Shown: positions 21,911-32,770, counted from the stretch's first letter. The stretch: 64,000 bases of DNA from Nothopassalora personata (GCA_033816765.1 CM066293.1:186001-250000), one strand, 5' to 3'. Notes: generated by a model not told the origin, from the letters alone. Program-made: numbers and translations.

Positions 21911-22630
21911 ATGGCTGATCCAACACTGTACTCATATCCAGACCCCCTAGAGGGATACGAGAACCAGGAGCCATTACCTGAGTATGCCATGCCATGCCAT
22001 GCCATGCCATGCCACGCCATGCCTGCCCATGGCCGGCAAGAACACCCGCTAACATAGGCCAGAGGCCGCAACGAAGACGGCAAATCCCTCATCAACCCGA
22101 CCCCAACAACCCTCAGCACAGCCTACACAGAATTCATCGACCCGCTCGACAAGTCCTCGCGAGGCGGCTTCGACATCCACATCTACTTCCTCCAAACCAA
22201 CGACCTCCAAACGACCTTTGCCAGAAAACTCCACGAACGAATCCGCCGCGAAGCAAGCCGTCCCCCTCCCACCCAGTCCTCGTGCTGATTGTCCTCCCAG
22301 TTCCCCGAACTCCGCATATACCAACTCTTCGACAGACCCGTCGGTCCGCACCCCGTCGGCATGTTCGAAGTAAACCTCTTCACCCCGCTCCAGTTCGGAG
22401 CCTTCGTGTCCTGGCTCGTGATAAATCGCGGTCCCTTGTCGGCAATGGTTCATCCCAACACGGGCTCGCGTGAGCGCGATCATACGCAGAGGGCGACGTG
22501 GATGGGGCAGCCGTATCCGTTGCAGACGGGGGGATTGAGGTGGATGGATGAGAAGGAGAGGAAGGAGAAGGAGAATGGTGTGAACGGTGTGGCGAAAGAT
22601 GGAGATGTTCGGGGTGTGGTTGTGGTGTGA
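21911..22630 (+). CDS. DOPA 4,5-dioxygenase family protein
   Basis: Three exons: 21911-21981, 22063-22252 and 22301-22630; 196 aa. Intron 1 (21982-22062, GTATGC...GGCCAG) is filled by a pentanucleotide repeat. Intron 2 (22253-22300) is of the GC-AG class (GCAAGC...CCCAG), needed because read-through meets TGA. The joined protein has FDIHIYF, ERIRREFPELRIYQLFDRP, VGPHPVGMFEVNLFTP, then HPNTG and DHT, the conserved His-bearing blocks of the DOPA-dioxygenase family. Family members cleave catechol rings in an extradiol manner (betalain-type pigment chemistry in Amanita); many ascomycete homologs have no known substrate. The acceptor CATAG five bases earlier would break the frame, so GGCCAG is preferred. 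It shares a divergent promoter with SLD2. Confidence 0.85.
21986..22025 (+). repeat. Pentanucleotide microsatellite (ATGCC)n inside an intron
   Basis: About seven copies of ATGCC (one with a T-to-C change) start right after the first bases of the 5' splice site of intron 1 in the DOPA-dioxygenase gene. Length change here would alter intron size but not the protein. Confidence 0.9.
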
Positions 22631-22694
22631 CGGATGATCGATCGGCAAATACTTCTACAGTGTTGCCGGTCAGTTGTCTACGCTCCTTCTCGTT

Positions 22695-22740
22695 CTCGTC
22701 TACTTCTTCGTCTACTTCTTCTTCTTCTTCTTCTCCTCGC
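22695..22740 (+). repeat. CTT/CTC-rich microsatellite in 3' spacer
   Basis: Run of CTTCTTCGTCTACTTCTT-type triplets between the convergent ends of the DOPA-dioxygenase and DUF6594 genes. Low complexity only. Confidence 0.7.
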
Positions 22741-22887
22741 GGGGTATCATGTCCTCTTCCCTTCCATTTCCCTGCCATTGTCTACTTCCATTCGCCGTGA
22801 TGAAACGTCACCACCAAAAGATCGAAACATGCTCTGCCAAGAGGAGCGAACGACAGGTCAACAAGAATCAACAAGATCCCAACAAAA

Positions 22888-25182
22888 TCACCTCCGATAG
22901 GTCGACTGCGCGCCCCCGGGATGTCTCGCCACTCCATGCTGCGGTATACAACCCGCAATCGCAGCCATTAGCAGCACATACGCCGCACCACACACAGCCC
23001 ACTCCCGCGCAGGCATCAGATGGCGTATTCGAGTCGTGGCGGCTACCATGACAGTGCCACACGCTATCAATATTGTTACAACCAGGCGACCAGTCAACGT
23101 TGGGATCAAAGCAAAGAGGAGAAGTGGCAGCATCAGTGCCACAGGTAGACAAGTTGATGCTGCATGTTCGGTGGGTCGGTAGAGATATTCTGGTTGCTGG
23201 AGCGGTGGCGGTTCCACTTTAGCCTTGCCAGGCTGTATAAGGTCCTTCTCACTCTGTAAGAAGCGGGTCTCGACTTCGTGGATGGAAGCTTTCTCCTTGA
23301 GCCAATCCTGGTACGCTGTGACTTGCACCTTCTCGGCCGGGCAAGCGTCCTTGGTCATAGCCGTAAACGACGACATGGCACGGTTGTACTGCTCTGTCTT
23401 GAGGAAGATGCGACCCAGGAGCTCCGTCCGCTGATGATGAATCTGACTACCATTGAAGGCATCACCACGTCTCGAGGCAGGTGGACGTTCGCCTGAAGTA
23501 GGCGGTGGCTCCATCTGGGCGATGATCTCATCAAGCTGTCGTAAATGATCCTCCATCTCGCAAAGCTCGTCTTGCAAATGCAGCAGGATACGATGGTTAA
23601 GATACTCGAACTTGCGATAGACCGGAACCACTCCAGACCCTTCACTTGATAACTCAATGGCCAACTGCTCATATCCAGTGATAGTCCGTTGGCTAAGATC
23701 AGGCGCATCAGGAGCAGGGACCCTCTCGGGCAGTTGCGCCACCTGCTGATTCATAGCCTGGGTTGGAATGGGATATGCCTGTGGTGAAGGGTAGTGATAC
23801 TGTTGCATTGCCATGTAGTGAGCTTGCGCCTGTGCCTGCGTATGCGCGCGAGCGGATCCCCTTGAGCTATGTGATGAGGCAGAGTGTGACCGATGTTGTC
23901 CATAGATGGGATCGATCATGTGGTGACTATGCTGGGATGACGCCAGATCCTGGTGCATGGCCTCTTCCTGGTTTCTCTGTCTTTCAGCATGCCGCCTTGA
24001 AGGTCGCGGTGAGCGCGAAGACACAGAGGATGAGCGCTGACTTCCTTCGGGAACGACTTCAGTCCGAGTTCTTGCCTCTGCATCGAGTTCATCACGCTCG
24101 TTCAGGTCGTTCCTGACTTTGCTGATTCGTTTGAAGCCGCGGCCTGGTGCCTCGGGACTTTTACTGCCGCTGCGCTCCGATGCACAAGAACTATTGGACG
24201 CCGTATATTGACTGTCGTACTTACGACGGAGTTCTGAAACACTTCCGCTCAGACTGGAGTGCCGCGTGACAGTCGGTGATGGAAAGGTAGATTGAGACGA
24301 AGGAGTTCCAGACCGCTCACTAAATCCAGCCTCGGAAGGTTCATATTGTGACGACGACGACAACGACGACGACGAGGAAGTCACATGGCCATCATCAACC
24401 GAAGTGGTCTCCATGTAGTCGAAAACGTTGGGCGAGCTTGGCCTTTTGGCGTCGCGTTCGGTCTCTGGGATGTTTAGAGCTCTACTTTCTTTTTGGCTCT
24501 CTTCGCCACGACGATCGTAGGACTGCTGCGTGATCGTAGTACTGCTATCACTTGATCTATCCGAAGTCCTAGTTAAGCTGGAGAGTACTGATAGTAAGGA
24601 CGGGTTGACCTTGCATTCACTTTCGGGACGTCTGTGCACAACGCCCGACTTGTGCCTGACGGGTCGGCGGTACCCCAATGAGACGTCTTCTCGGTGTCGA
24701 TGCCTACGAGCAATACCTTGCTCACGATATTTGCGAGCGTCCGATCCGCTTGTACTGGGTCGCGAAGTGGCCTTGGAATCACTTGACTCCGGTATCCGGC
24801 TTAACTTGGGCAGGAAGCCGCCGGCCACACTCTCGGTATTTCTCCTGCCACGACTGCTCGACAACGAGCTTGATCGATCTGAAGTCCGCTTTGATTGTCT
24901 TCTGCGTCGACCAAAAGCATCCTCATTGACACTGACCCGCTCTGCAGCAGCTTGCTTGCCCACTCCCCTGACCGCGGAGCTCTCGGTCTTGCACCGTCTT
25001 CTGGACGCCAGGGTAGGTCTTATAGCCGTGTTTGCTACGTCGTCCTGCGGCCGCGAGACGATGAGTTTCGGAGGTACCCGCGGCGATGCTCGATGTGCAA
25101 CGCCTGTCTACGAAAGCGCAGCGGTCGGCGTTAGTTGCAAAGTGTATGCAGTGCATGCAAGGAGATATATAGTACTTGCCAT
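22888..25182 (-). CDS. DUF6594-type fungal membrane protein
   Basis: The main exon 25103-22888 is open, but its frame has no early ATG (the first usable start would be GTG at 24963). A 7-nt first exon ATGGCAA (25182-25176), intron 25175-25104 (GTACTA...AACTAACG...AGACAG) and the long exon give a fitting frame and 740 aa. The first two thirds are Ser/Arg-rich and disordered. About residues 470-560 carry RTITGYEQLA...VPVYRKFEYLNHRILLHLQDEL, typical of DUF6594, followed by a coiled coil (QLDEIIAQ, LLGRIFLKTEQYNRA). The C-terminus has three hydrophobic helices (LPVALMLPLLLFALIPTL, VVTILIACGTVMVAA, WAVCGAAYVLLMAAIAGC). Function of the family is unknown; it is probably a plasma-membrane or organelle protein. 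The tiny exon is inferred from splice motifs and phase only. Confidence 0.75.
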
Positions 25183-25926
25183 GGCCTTTCGCACGGAGCC
25201 GGGATGGCCTATATAGACTGAGTAAGTGGATCTGGATGCGTCCTGGGCGGGTGAGCGGGCTCATCCTGGTGGTGGTGCAAGTGCACCAGGCCAGGAGATG
25301 AAACAGAGGGAGCGCAGCGCCGTGGTGGCAGCATGTTCCAGCAAACGCAAATAGATCAAGCCAGCACGCGAACGGCAGCAGTCGGATGGTGTCTCAAACT
25401 GCAGCCAGGATGGGTGTACGACTCCTGGGGGGGGGGGGGGGGGGGGGGTGAGCAGATATCAGGGGCTGTGGGAAGGGAAATAGGCTTGACCAGGAAGCGC
25501 GAGGATGCGCTGGCCACTCCCACCTCCCCACACGCGCTGCCGCAGAGGTGCAGACGATTGTGCGAGTAGTGGCCAACGTGGTGGTGGTGTTGGCCAGACG
25601 CTCCGAGGTGCACACGCACATCCAGTCCCATCGCAGCGGATGTGAAGATGGGAGAGCGATGATGATGATGGGTACCTATTAAAGACGCACGCCAGCATTT
25701 CAGTGCGGCACCGGATTGATTGATTGCTCGCGGAGGGGTCCGGTCTTTGGTCGTTGTCATTCGACCGGCGATGCTCGGCTGGCACTCCCGAGGATCTCTG
25801 GGGCAGGATGAATTCACGTGGGAAGTCTTTCAGAGCTCAAACTCTGCCACTGCAGGCGGTACAGTACTGTACGTCTTGTGACATCTGCCCGTGTGCAGCT
25901 GAGCAGCATCAACCAATCTCATCGTC
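25183..25926. other. Divergent promoter with a G22 tract
   Basis: About 740 bp between the DUF6594 start and the uL11m start. The outstanding feature is an uninterrupted run of 22 G (25427-25448). A weak ATGATGATGATGGG stretch lies at 25660-25672. No gene is seen. Confidence 0.6.
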
Positions 25927-26521
25927 ATGGCCAAACGCGTCGTGCAAGGCGATCAGATCGTCAAGCTCATCGTCGGCGCCGGGCAGGCCTCACCTTCGCC
26001 GCCCGTCGGTCCAGCATTGGGATCCAAAGGTGTGAAATCGATGGACTTCTGCAAGGTTGGTCATAATACTGAAGCAACATATACTGCAACACAATCTAAG
26101 AGTCCCGCAGGAATTCAACGCCCGCACAGCAAACTACGTGACCGGCACACCCATACCAGCGCGCGTGACCGTCCGACCCGATCGCTCCTTCCACTTCGAG
26201 TTGCGCACCCCACCCACAGCCTCCCTCCTCCTCGCAGCAGCCCGTGTCAGTCCGATCAAGAACAAGCTCAAAGGTGCCGGCAACACGGGAGGACCCAAGT
26301 CACGGGCAGGTCTCGCCGCAGCAGGAAAGGCGACATTCAGCGGAGCTGCACCGCCAGGCAATGCCGGTCTGGGAACCGTAGGACAGATCAGTTTGAAGCA
26401 CGTCTACGAGATCGCGAAGATAAAGCAGGGTGAGACGAGGTTATCAGGAACGTCATTGGAGTCTATGGTGAGGAGCGTGGTGGCGCAAGCGGGAAGCATG
26501 GGTGTTGCCATTGTGCCATAA
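25927..26521 (+). CDS. MRPL19: Mitochondrial large-subunit ribosomal protein uL11m
   Basis: Exon 25927-26055, intron 26056-26110 (GTTGGT...CCGCAG) and exon 26111-26521: 179 aa. The bacterial L11 pattern is intact: [22 protein letters not shown], then MDFCKEFNART across the splice, [17 protein letters not shown], and the rRNA-binding C-terminal domain with [18 protein letters not shown] and [17 protein letters not shown]. It binds the GTPase-associated centre of the mitochondrial large rRNA. The Pro-rich '[11 protein letters not shown]' is the normal N-terminal-domain loop. The short basic start probably serves for import. The symbol is that of the yeast ortholog (L11 family). Confidence 0.93.
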
Positions 26522-27444
26522 AGGACGAAAGGAGGTTCTGGGCCAGATTTTGCCGAAAGGCATTGATGAAACGCAGCGCGATGTACAGCATGGGCATTGG
26601 GATGGCGTTCAGCGGTGTACAGATACCCTCCTCGGGGAGATACACTGTGTATAGATACCATGAGCGAGGGACGTGAGGTCAAGACAAGCTGTCCAGGTTC
26701 ACACGCAAATCTGGCGACCAGAGAAAGGCACGCGGCACCTGGTGCCGAAAAAGGCAGGAACATGCCCGGCACTTGTCTATGAAGCTGCGCTGCGGTCTAT
26801 GAAGCTGCGCTGCGATCTGTACAACCTTGGAAATCTTTTCAAATCTCCTTTCAGCACGCTCATTATGCATTATAATATGTACAGGTCCACAGCTGTTGTA
26901 GGATCTTAAAAAGGCGCAGCGTGAGTTCATGACCCATTACATTTCCACCCCGTTCCCACGCCTTCCCTCGAGGTTCTCCTGCGTCCTCGCAATTTTCCTC
27001 GCGAACCGTCTCTATCCCAGTTCTATACACCTGTATGCACACATCCCCAGAACCTCCCCACATTCCCATGTGCAAACCACAGCCCCTAGCGAATGTGTTT
27101 CGCCTATACAGATAATACGAGCAAAAAAGCGATTGTAGGGTATCTCGCCAATCATCACGAGCTCGCTGTCGCTGTCGTTTTCATAACAGGTCCTGTGGGC
27201 TCGGAAGGCCGGTAATTTTTCCGCAAGGAACGCCGTTCGCATCGCTTCCTCACGAGGAGAAATCCAAGACAAACTTCGTTGCCCAGGTTCTTCTTGCTGC
27301 CGATTATTGAAGCGCTGAAATGCTGTCAAAAAGAATTAAAACACGCGCCGCGCCATGCACGTCATCAATATCGTCATCGCAGGTCCGCTGGGTCCCGCTG
27401 TAGGTGCGAATAGAGTTCGAGAGGTTGAGCATCATGGCCATGTC
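26522..27444. other. Convergent 3' intergenic region
   Basis: Follows uL11m and precedes the AUR1 stop on the other strand. Apart from a 20-bp tandem duplication (26775-26814) nothing is recognised. Confidence 0.5.
26775..26814. repeat. Perfect 20-bp tandem duplication
   Basis: GTCTATGAAGCTGCGCTGCG occurs twice head-to-tail without a mismatch (26775-26794 and 26795-26814). It looks recent because the copies are identical, and it lies in non-coding 3' sequence. Confidence 0.9.
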
Positions 27445-28737
27445 CTATGCCTTCTGGTACTCGTTGTCGGATGAGGAGGCTAATGTGTCGCCTTCCCACA
27501 ATTCGTGGTCAGAGACTGGCGATCGCATGCCAGTTGATGGCTCTCGGCTGCTGCTGGAAAAGCTGGAGGATGAGCCTATCGTCCACTCGTCGCTGTCGCC
27601 GTGTAATGCGAGCTCGTACTCGTCCATGTCGTTTAGGCCGTAAGCATACGCATCCTTCTCCTCGCCGTACTCGATGTAGTCATAGTCCCATCGGAACATC
27701 TTTCCGGGTTGTAACCTTGGCAAGAAGCTGCCCTTTGCTGTGAAGTATGCAATCGCTGCAATACTGCTTCCACCGACAAGATCAATGGCGTAGTGATGGC
27801 TCAGGTACATGGTCGCGTACCACATCCAGAGGGTGTAGAGGATGAAGAGTGGTCGCAGCTTCGGGAAGGTGTGTGACATGAACAGTGCCTCAATCGTTGC
27901 ATTCGCCGAGTGGAGGGATGGGAAGGCGCCAAATACGAGTGGGGATGCCGTGAAAGTCGAGGTGTACAGATCGATGCCGAAGAGCTTGTCGATCGCTGCC
28001 AGACCAGCGGGTGATCCGGGTATCGCGTAGTTTGCTGGAGCGAGGCCGTACATGTTCTCGTACCAGGGAGCACTGCACGGGAACAGGATCTGGATGATGA
28101 CACCTGTCATGTTCATGTATCCAAAAGCTCTGGCAAAGGTGGGTGCTGTGCCTGGTGGGCCAAAGATGAACATCAGTCCAGTGCACACGAACGGTGCGCC
28201 GAAATGCGTAATGCCATACGGCAACCACGCAAGCACATCCAGCACTGCGTTCTTGTGCGCAGACAAGATATTGCTGAGGTTTGCGCCGTACAGGATGTTC
28301 TCCAATGCTGGAAGCACTCGCACCCAAATGCCTGGCCTATACTCGCCTGGGATGAACTGACACGCGTAGAACAGGACGAGCCAGCCTGCTATTGGCAAAA
28401 AGGGCAGGAAGAACTGCCGTGTGATCGGTATCACTAAGCTGGTCATGAGTAGCGTTGCGACTACTGTCTTTTGTAAGGGTCCTGGTGTCTCGATCATGCA
28501 TAAGCTGAAGATTCCCACTATCGCTAAGAGGAGATACTGCGCATCGTAATAGCTCCAGTGATGTGTTCGTAACGCTCGGATAGTGTCTGCTGGGTTGCAG
28601 GACGTTTCGAGGGAGGCGATCGACGAGGTGGGTGTTTGCCGTGATCGTATCTTCGACCTCGTCGACCGGAAGCGGCGTCGTATGCGATGCGGTACGTAGA
28701 TGGGTAGGCTCGGTAGGGAAAAAGGTACGCGCGGCAT
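27445..28737 (-). CDS. AUR1: Inositol phosphorylceramide synthase catalytic subunit
   Basis: Single exon; 430 aa from the Met at 28737 (MPRVPFSLPS...). Longer in-frame starts at 28794 and upstream exist but are outside the conserved part. This is a multi-pass membrane protein of the PAP2/AUR1 type: SLETS, LPALENILYGANLSNIL, DVLAWLPYGITHFGAPF, FGYMNMTGVIIQ, PWYENMYGL, GSPAGLAAIDKLFGIDLYT, the phosphatase-like GAFPSLHSANAT (about 270-281, active-site His) and SHHYAIDLVGG (about 313-323, second His and Asp). It transfers phosphoinositol from phosphatidylinositol to ceramide in the Golgi, is essential in yeast, and is the target of aureobasidin A. The acidic/Ser-rich tail (about 355-430) is cytosolic. 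It is convergent with uL11m. Confidence 0.95.
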   Translation of the reverse strand: MPRVPFSLPSLPIYVPHRIRRRFRSTRSKIRSRQTPTSSIASLETSCNPADTIRALRTHHWSYYDAQYLLLAIVGIFSLCMIETPGPLQKTVVATLLMTSLVIPITRQFFLPFLPIAGWLVLFYACQFIPGEYRPGIWVRVLPALENILYGANLSNILSAHKNAVLDVLAWLPYGITHFGAPFVCTGLMFIFGPPGTAPTFARAFGYMNMTGVIIQILFPCSAPWYENMYGLAPANYAIPGSPAGLAAIDKLFGIDLYTSTFTASPLVFGAFPSLHSANATIEALFMSHTFPKLRPLFILYTLWMWYATMYLSHHYAIDLVGGSSIAAIAYFTAKGSFLPRLQPGKMFRWDYDYIEYGEEKDAYAYGLNDMDEYELALHGDSDEWTIGSSSSFSSSSREPSTGMRSPVSDHELWEGDTLASSSDNEYQKA

Positions 28738-30589
28738 GGTGAAGGAGAAGCGGGCCTGGGCGTCGCCGTTGAGCGAGAAGTACTGCGCCCTCATGCTGGC
28801 CGTGGTGTTGCAGTCGTCGCGGTGAGAACCTTGAAAGGGGGACGGCTGTGTGGTGGTGGTCTGCGGCGATTTATTATGTGGCAGGGCAGCCACTAGCCCG
28901 CTTGCACTGCCGGTGCAATGTTGCACCTAGTCGCTGATGAGTGCGATGGCTCTCGCAGGTGTCGTGCGATGAGCAGCTGGTGCTCGCGTGGCTGCGGTGG
29001 GCGGGTTATATTGCTGCTGCACAGACTTCTGCTCGCGTCGAGATGTGCAGTGGGAATGCTCTTTTGCTGTTGGACGGTCAAGAGACTAACGGGAGATGAG
29101 CCCCAGTCGATCAAATGAGCCTCACAGAGCGGGAGCACACGACCCGCCCGAGGATGGAGCGTGACCAATCTGCAGCCGCAGCAGTGATCAACCAGAAACA
29201 ATCGAATTGTCACCGTTCAGAGAAAGTGATGACCGAGTGGAATGCAGTGCGGAAGCATCAGATTCCTCCGAGGCCAGCGCGCGGTCTGCATGTCATTGTT
29301 AATAATGCCGCATGCTGGGCCGCTATAGTACATGATAATCAGGTGCTGTCACTTCTCCCACAGAATCCGAGGCGGCCCATCCGGACCAAGCCAAAGCGCC
29401 GTCTCTTGCCTGCAGCGGCGTTTCCCGCACGAGTCGCTCGCGCACTGATGATTGGTTATACTGTATCTGCTTACATCTTCCGCAGAGACCGTCGGCCGCA
29501 GCGAGAGGAAAGGCTGCAGCAAGCCCTCACGCGCTTTGCCATGCTTTATAATGATCTCACTGTGCTGGACAAGCCACTTCTCTGATCGTACTGTATGCAG
29601 CTTGGCGCGATCATCCATCGATCATCCTTTAGCATTCACGTGGCTGCACGCGACGTTTGATGTTGTTGTTTGTTGATGGTTGCACGCACAGGACGTTGCT
29701 ACATACAGTACACCTCTCGGTACCACAAGATGCCTTCACGCTTGATCATGGCGACACTCGCACGACGGCAGGCTTCGCGGATGCACAACATCTGACGCGG
29801 AGCTTGGCTGGTCCCGGCACCCGTTGGCAGTGCAGTAGCTGCGCCAAGCTCTCTCTTTGTGTGATCCGAAGCCATCCGAGCTCGGAGGATGGGCACATCT
29901 GCTAGCTTCGATCCTTCCCTTCCTTGCATCGAGTCGCTTCCTCTACGAGGACAAGATTGTCAGCTGCGTGCAGTCAAAGCTATTGATTGATAGCTCTTCC
30001 TTGCTTCCCACGAGCGCGAAACAACGAGAGAACCGACTTGTTGAACGTGGTGCGGGAAGGTGTCTATAGGAAAGCCTCGCGCACGCAGCGCCGCTGGAGG
30101 CCTAACACATCTCTCCCAGAAATGAAGCTCCTTCTGCGTGCGACATTCGATGATCACTAGTGCTGACATGTGATCAGCCGCGATCAGTCAGACTCCATGT
30201 GATGATGGGCCGTCCTTCACCGCATCACACGGCATGCGGACTTCCCTCCTGGCAATGATTGCTTCCATGTCAAGGAATCGTGTCGAGCTTTTGCACTCAC
30301 TGTCATAATGACCCGCCTCAAATGTTGGTCTCGCTGAATGCTTTTCAACATCGGACAGTACACTCACCACGCCTTCCTCGATACCATAATACTGGTTCAT
30401 CAAACAGACCAGATGCTGCGGCCATGGTGCGGACAGCCCAAGTGCGTCGTGTCCCTTCTCAATCCATGAGACCGGATCCCCAAGCCAGATAATAAGCTTG
30501 AGCAGGAACCCCCCCCCCCCCACAGCTCCAGCCGATGAGCCTCGTCTCTCTTGATTCAGAATTTCGTCTTAGAAGCCATATCATGCAGA
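28738..30589. other. 1.85 kb gene-poor spacer with a C13 tract
   Basis: Short overlapping frames with no family resemblance. It contains the AUR1 promoter and a run of 13 C (30509-30521). Confidence 0.5.
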
Positions 30590-31085
30590 AGATATGACAC
30601 CAGCTGCAAAATGCCACCCTTTGTTTCCGCGCGCCAACGTCTCTCGCTCCCGCCAGTCGCTCCTCTCCTCACGGGACCAAATCCACACTGCGCGAGGCTC
30701 GCACTGCAGACTTGAACTTTTCCAGATCCTCGCCCGTCCAATCGCGCAGTTTGAGCTTCAACCATGCTACATGTCCTGAACCACCTCGCCGCTCGGTATG
30801 AAACAGCTCCGGCAAATCGAACGTAGAAGAGGAAGGACACGGTACCAGATAGTCATCCTTACGCTGAAAGCGCGCTCGCTTTGGCCTTGGCGTTCGCTTG
30901 ATCGCAGCTAAACGTTTGCCTTCCGCTTTGTAAAGAATCCTGTGCACTTTGGCGGCTATGTCATTCTCCTGACCATGACTGTACTTCTTCCGGATATCGA
31001 GGCGGACGCTGACCTCCGCGACCTTAGGCGAACCGTTCTGTGCAGCGGGCGCATCACGGCGTGGAGTATCAGCTTTGCTGTTCAT
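30590..31085 (-). pseudogene. Decayed copy A of an unknown gene pair
   Basis: An open frame of 138 codons (31085-30669) reads VAEVSVRLDIRKKYSHGQ, VHRILYKAEGKRLAAIK, PSSSTFDLPELFHTERR and LRDWTGEDLEKFKSAVRASRS. The same blocks recur in the same order about 1.6 kb away (copy B). Just before the stop the match to copy B continues in another frame (ERSDWRERETLARGNKGWHF), so copy A has lost its C-terminus by a one-base shift near 30669. The protein is charged and helical; I do not know the family. It could still be expressed as a shortened protein. Confidence 0.55.
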
Positions 31086-32229
31086 CTGTGCTGCTGGTGC
31101 CTTACGGTGTTGAGTGACGGCATCACTGGTGAACTGTGTTGCTAGTCCACCATGGTCACGACAGATACCATGAATTTGTGGTCGTACTGCTATTACACCA
31201 TGGCGCTGATTGACAGCATGTTCGTTCGAGACAGTGACCTGCGGCTCCTGGTATGGCGTTGCGGTATTATTCCAGCTACTGTCCCAAGCTTGATTACTCG
31301 TTCCTTTTTTGGACGTTCCTGAAGTCCCTTAGCAAAATTCCGGCTAGAGAATGTCTAGTGATTCGGGAGAACACGTACCACCATAACTATCCTTCCAATC
31401 CTCTGCCGAGGGATTAGCACGCGGGATACGAGAGATGTATCCTTTGAGTGCAAGCTCAAGCATATGATTTCTGGCAAATTTGAATCTCGTCGCCCTTGAC
31501 GAGCGCTGCCTGGCTGGCAGCATAACCTTTTTAGCAAGCTTCACGTTGACTGGGCGCCATAGCGTTAGTGTATTGGTCAGCATTGATGGGTTGAGCCGTG
31601 CAATAAGTTGATGAAAGCGACAAGATGATTTCTCCCTCTCTTGAGGAGCACCGCTTCACGACATGCACGATATGACAATGGTCTGTATTCACTGGGTCCA
31701 TAGAAGCTCGCAGCGCCTATCATCTTGTTCCACAGTGCCACCTATCTGGTCGTGGTTTGCCTGGTATTTTGGCGAGGAATGCGATCTCATCTTCCTGGCA
31801 TACAAGCGCCGTTCGCAGTAGACACGGGTTTTTACGCCAGGAGCCAACAATTGCATCAGCCAGAAACCTTCGATCTTTCTCGCTTGTATCGTAATCATTT
31901 CTTCACGAATTGCTCGCAGCGCGTGCTCTGCGCACTCCTCGACATTACAGCGCTGCAGCATTATTCCCACCGGATGCAGCTCCGACAGCAGAGAACGTCG
32001 ATGCCGAACGGCAAGGCCAGCCAAAATGGGAGGCTTCATACTAGTCCTGAGCATTTTGATTCAAGACTACGTCGGTCCCAAAGCCAGGCCATCTTTCAAG
32101 GAACGATGCACGCAGGTACTAAGCTCATGCTGCCCACAACCTTCGATCAGGACGAATGGCGATTGCTGACACTGAGTTTTGCTCAGATATGGCTCGTCTG
32201 ACTTTATCACCAAGACTTTTCTCTTCTTT
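31086..32229 (-). other. Spacer between copies A and B with two coding-like remnants
   Basis: Reverse-strand frames 31583-31344 (contains VNVKLAKKVMLPARQRSS) and 32054-31689 (contains NVEECAEHALRAIREEM and GFWLMQLLAPGVKT) look more protein-like than random. They lack starts, introns or a known family, and may be remains of a further decayed gene. Confidence 0.3.
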
Positions 32230-32770
32230 CTTCGCAAACCAGCCTTGAGATGCCACCATTTCTCGCGACCCTCTTGCTGCTCATCGCGGTCCCTTTGACG
32301 CCTGGCCTCGGGAGATAAGGTTCGAGACTGGACTATATGCACGCCGCGCGATGCTCGCACTGCAGATAGGAACTCTTCCAGGTCCGCGGCCGTCCAATCT
32401 CGCGGTCTGATCCCAATAAAAGTTGAGATACCTCCAGGATTCCTAACCCTCTGCGGCTCCGCTGGTCCTGCTCATGTAACATTTCTGGCGTATCAAAGGT
32501 CTCGGAGGAACTCCTCTGCGTCTCATATTTCATCCTCACGCTGAAAATAGGTCTTCTTAGGCCTAGGCTTGATTGTCGCAGACCGCTTCCACTGCATCTT
32601 GTGAAGAAGTCTGTGGACTGTTACCGCGATTCGAACCTTCTGATCATGGCTATCATCCATTCGGCGCAGGCGAATAACGATGTCCGTGATGTTTGGAAAA
32701 AAAAGTCCTGTGCCGCAGATATTTCTGAATGCTTCATGGAATCACGCCGGGTACTTTCAGCTGGACCGTC
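32230..32770 (-). pseudogene. Decayed copy B of the unknown gene pair
   Basis: The blocks matching copy A lie in three frames: AESTRRDS (start), then after the 8-base A-run at 32697-32704 a shift to ITDIVIRLRRMDDSHDQ and VHRLLHKMQWKRSATIKP, then a stop near 32525 with another shift to SSSETFDTPEMLHEQDQ, then RDWTAADLEEFLSAVRASRG. The end is longer than in copy A (EARRQRDRDEQQEGREKWWHL). The order and spacing match copy A throughout, so this is a tandem paralog inactivated by at least two frame changes and a nonsense codon. Confidence 0.6.

Noticed and set aside
2683..22630. Secondary-metabolite cluster made of SDR, acyl-CoA ligase, alcohol dehydrogenase and DOPA dioxygenase
   Set aside because: No polyketide, peptide or terpene synthase and no transporter or regulator; housekeeping genes lie between them.
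22049..22648. 199-codon reverse frame
   Set aside because: Antisense to the DOPA-dioxygenase exons, which carry clear family motifs.
32610..32650. tRNA-like TTCGAA words
   Set aside because: No cloverleaf can be drawn around them; the sequence belongs to decayed copy B.
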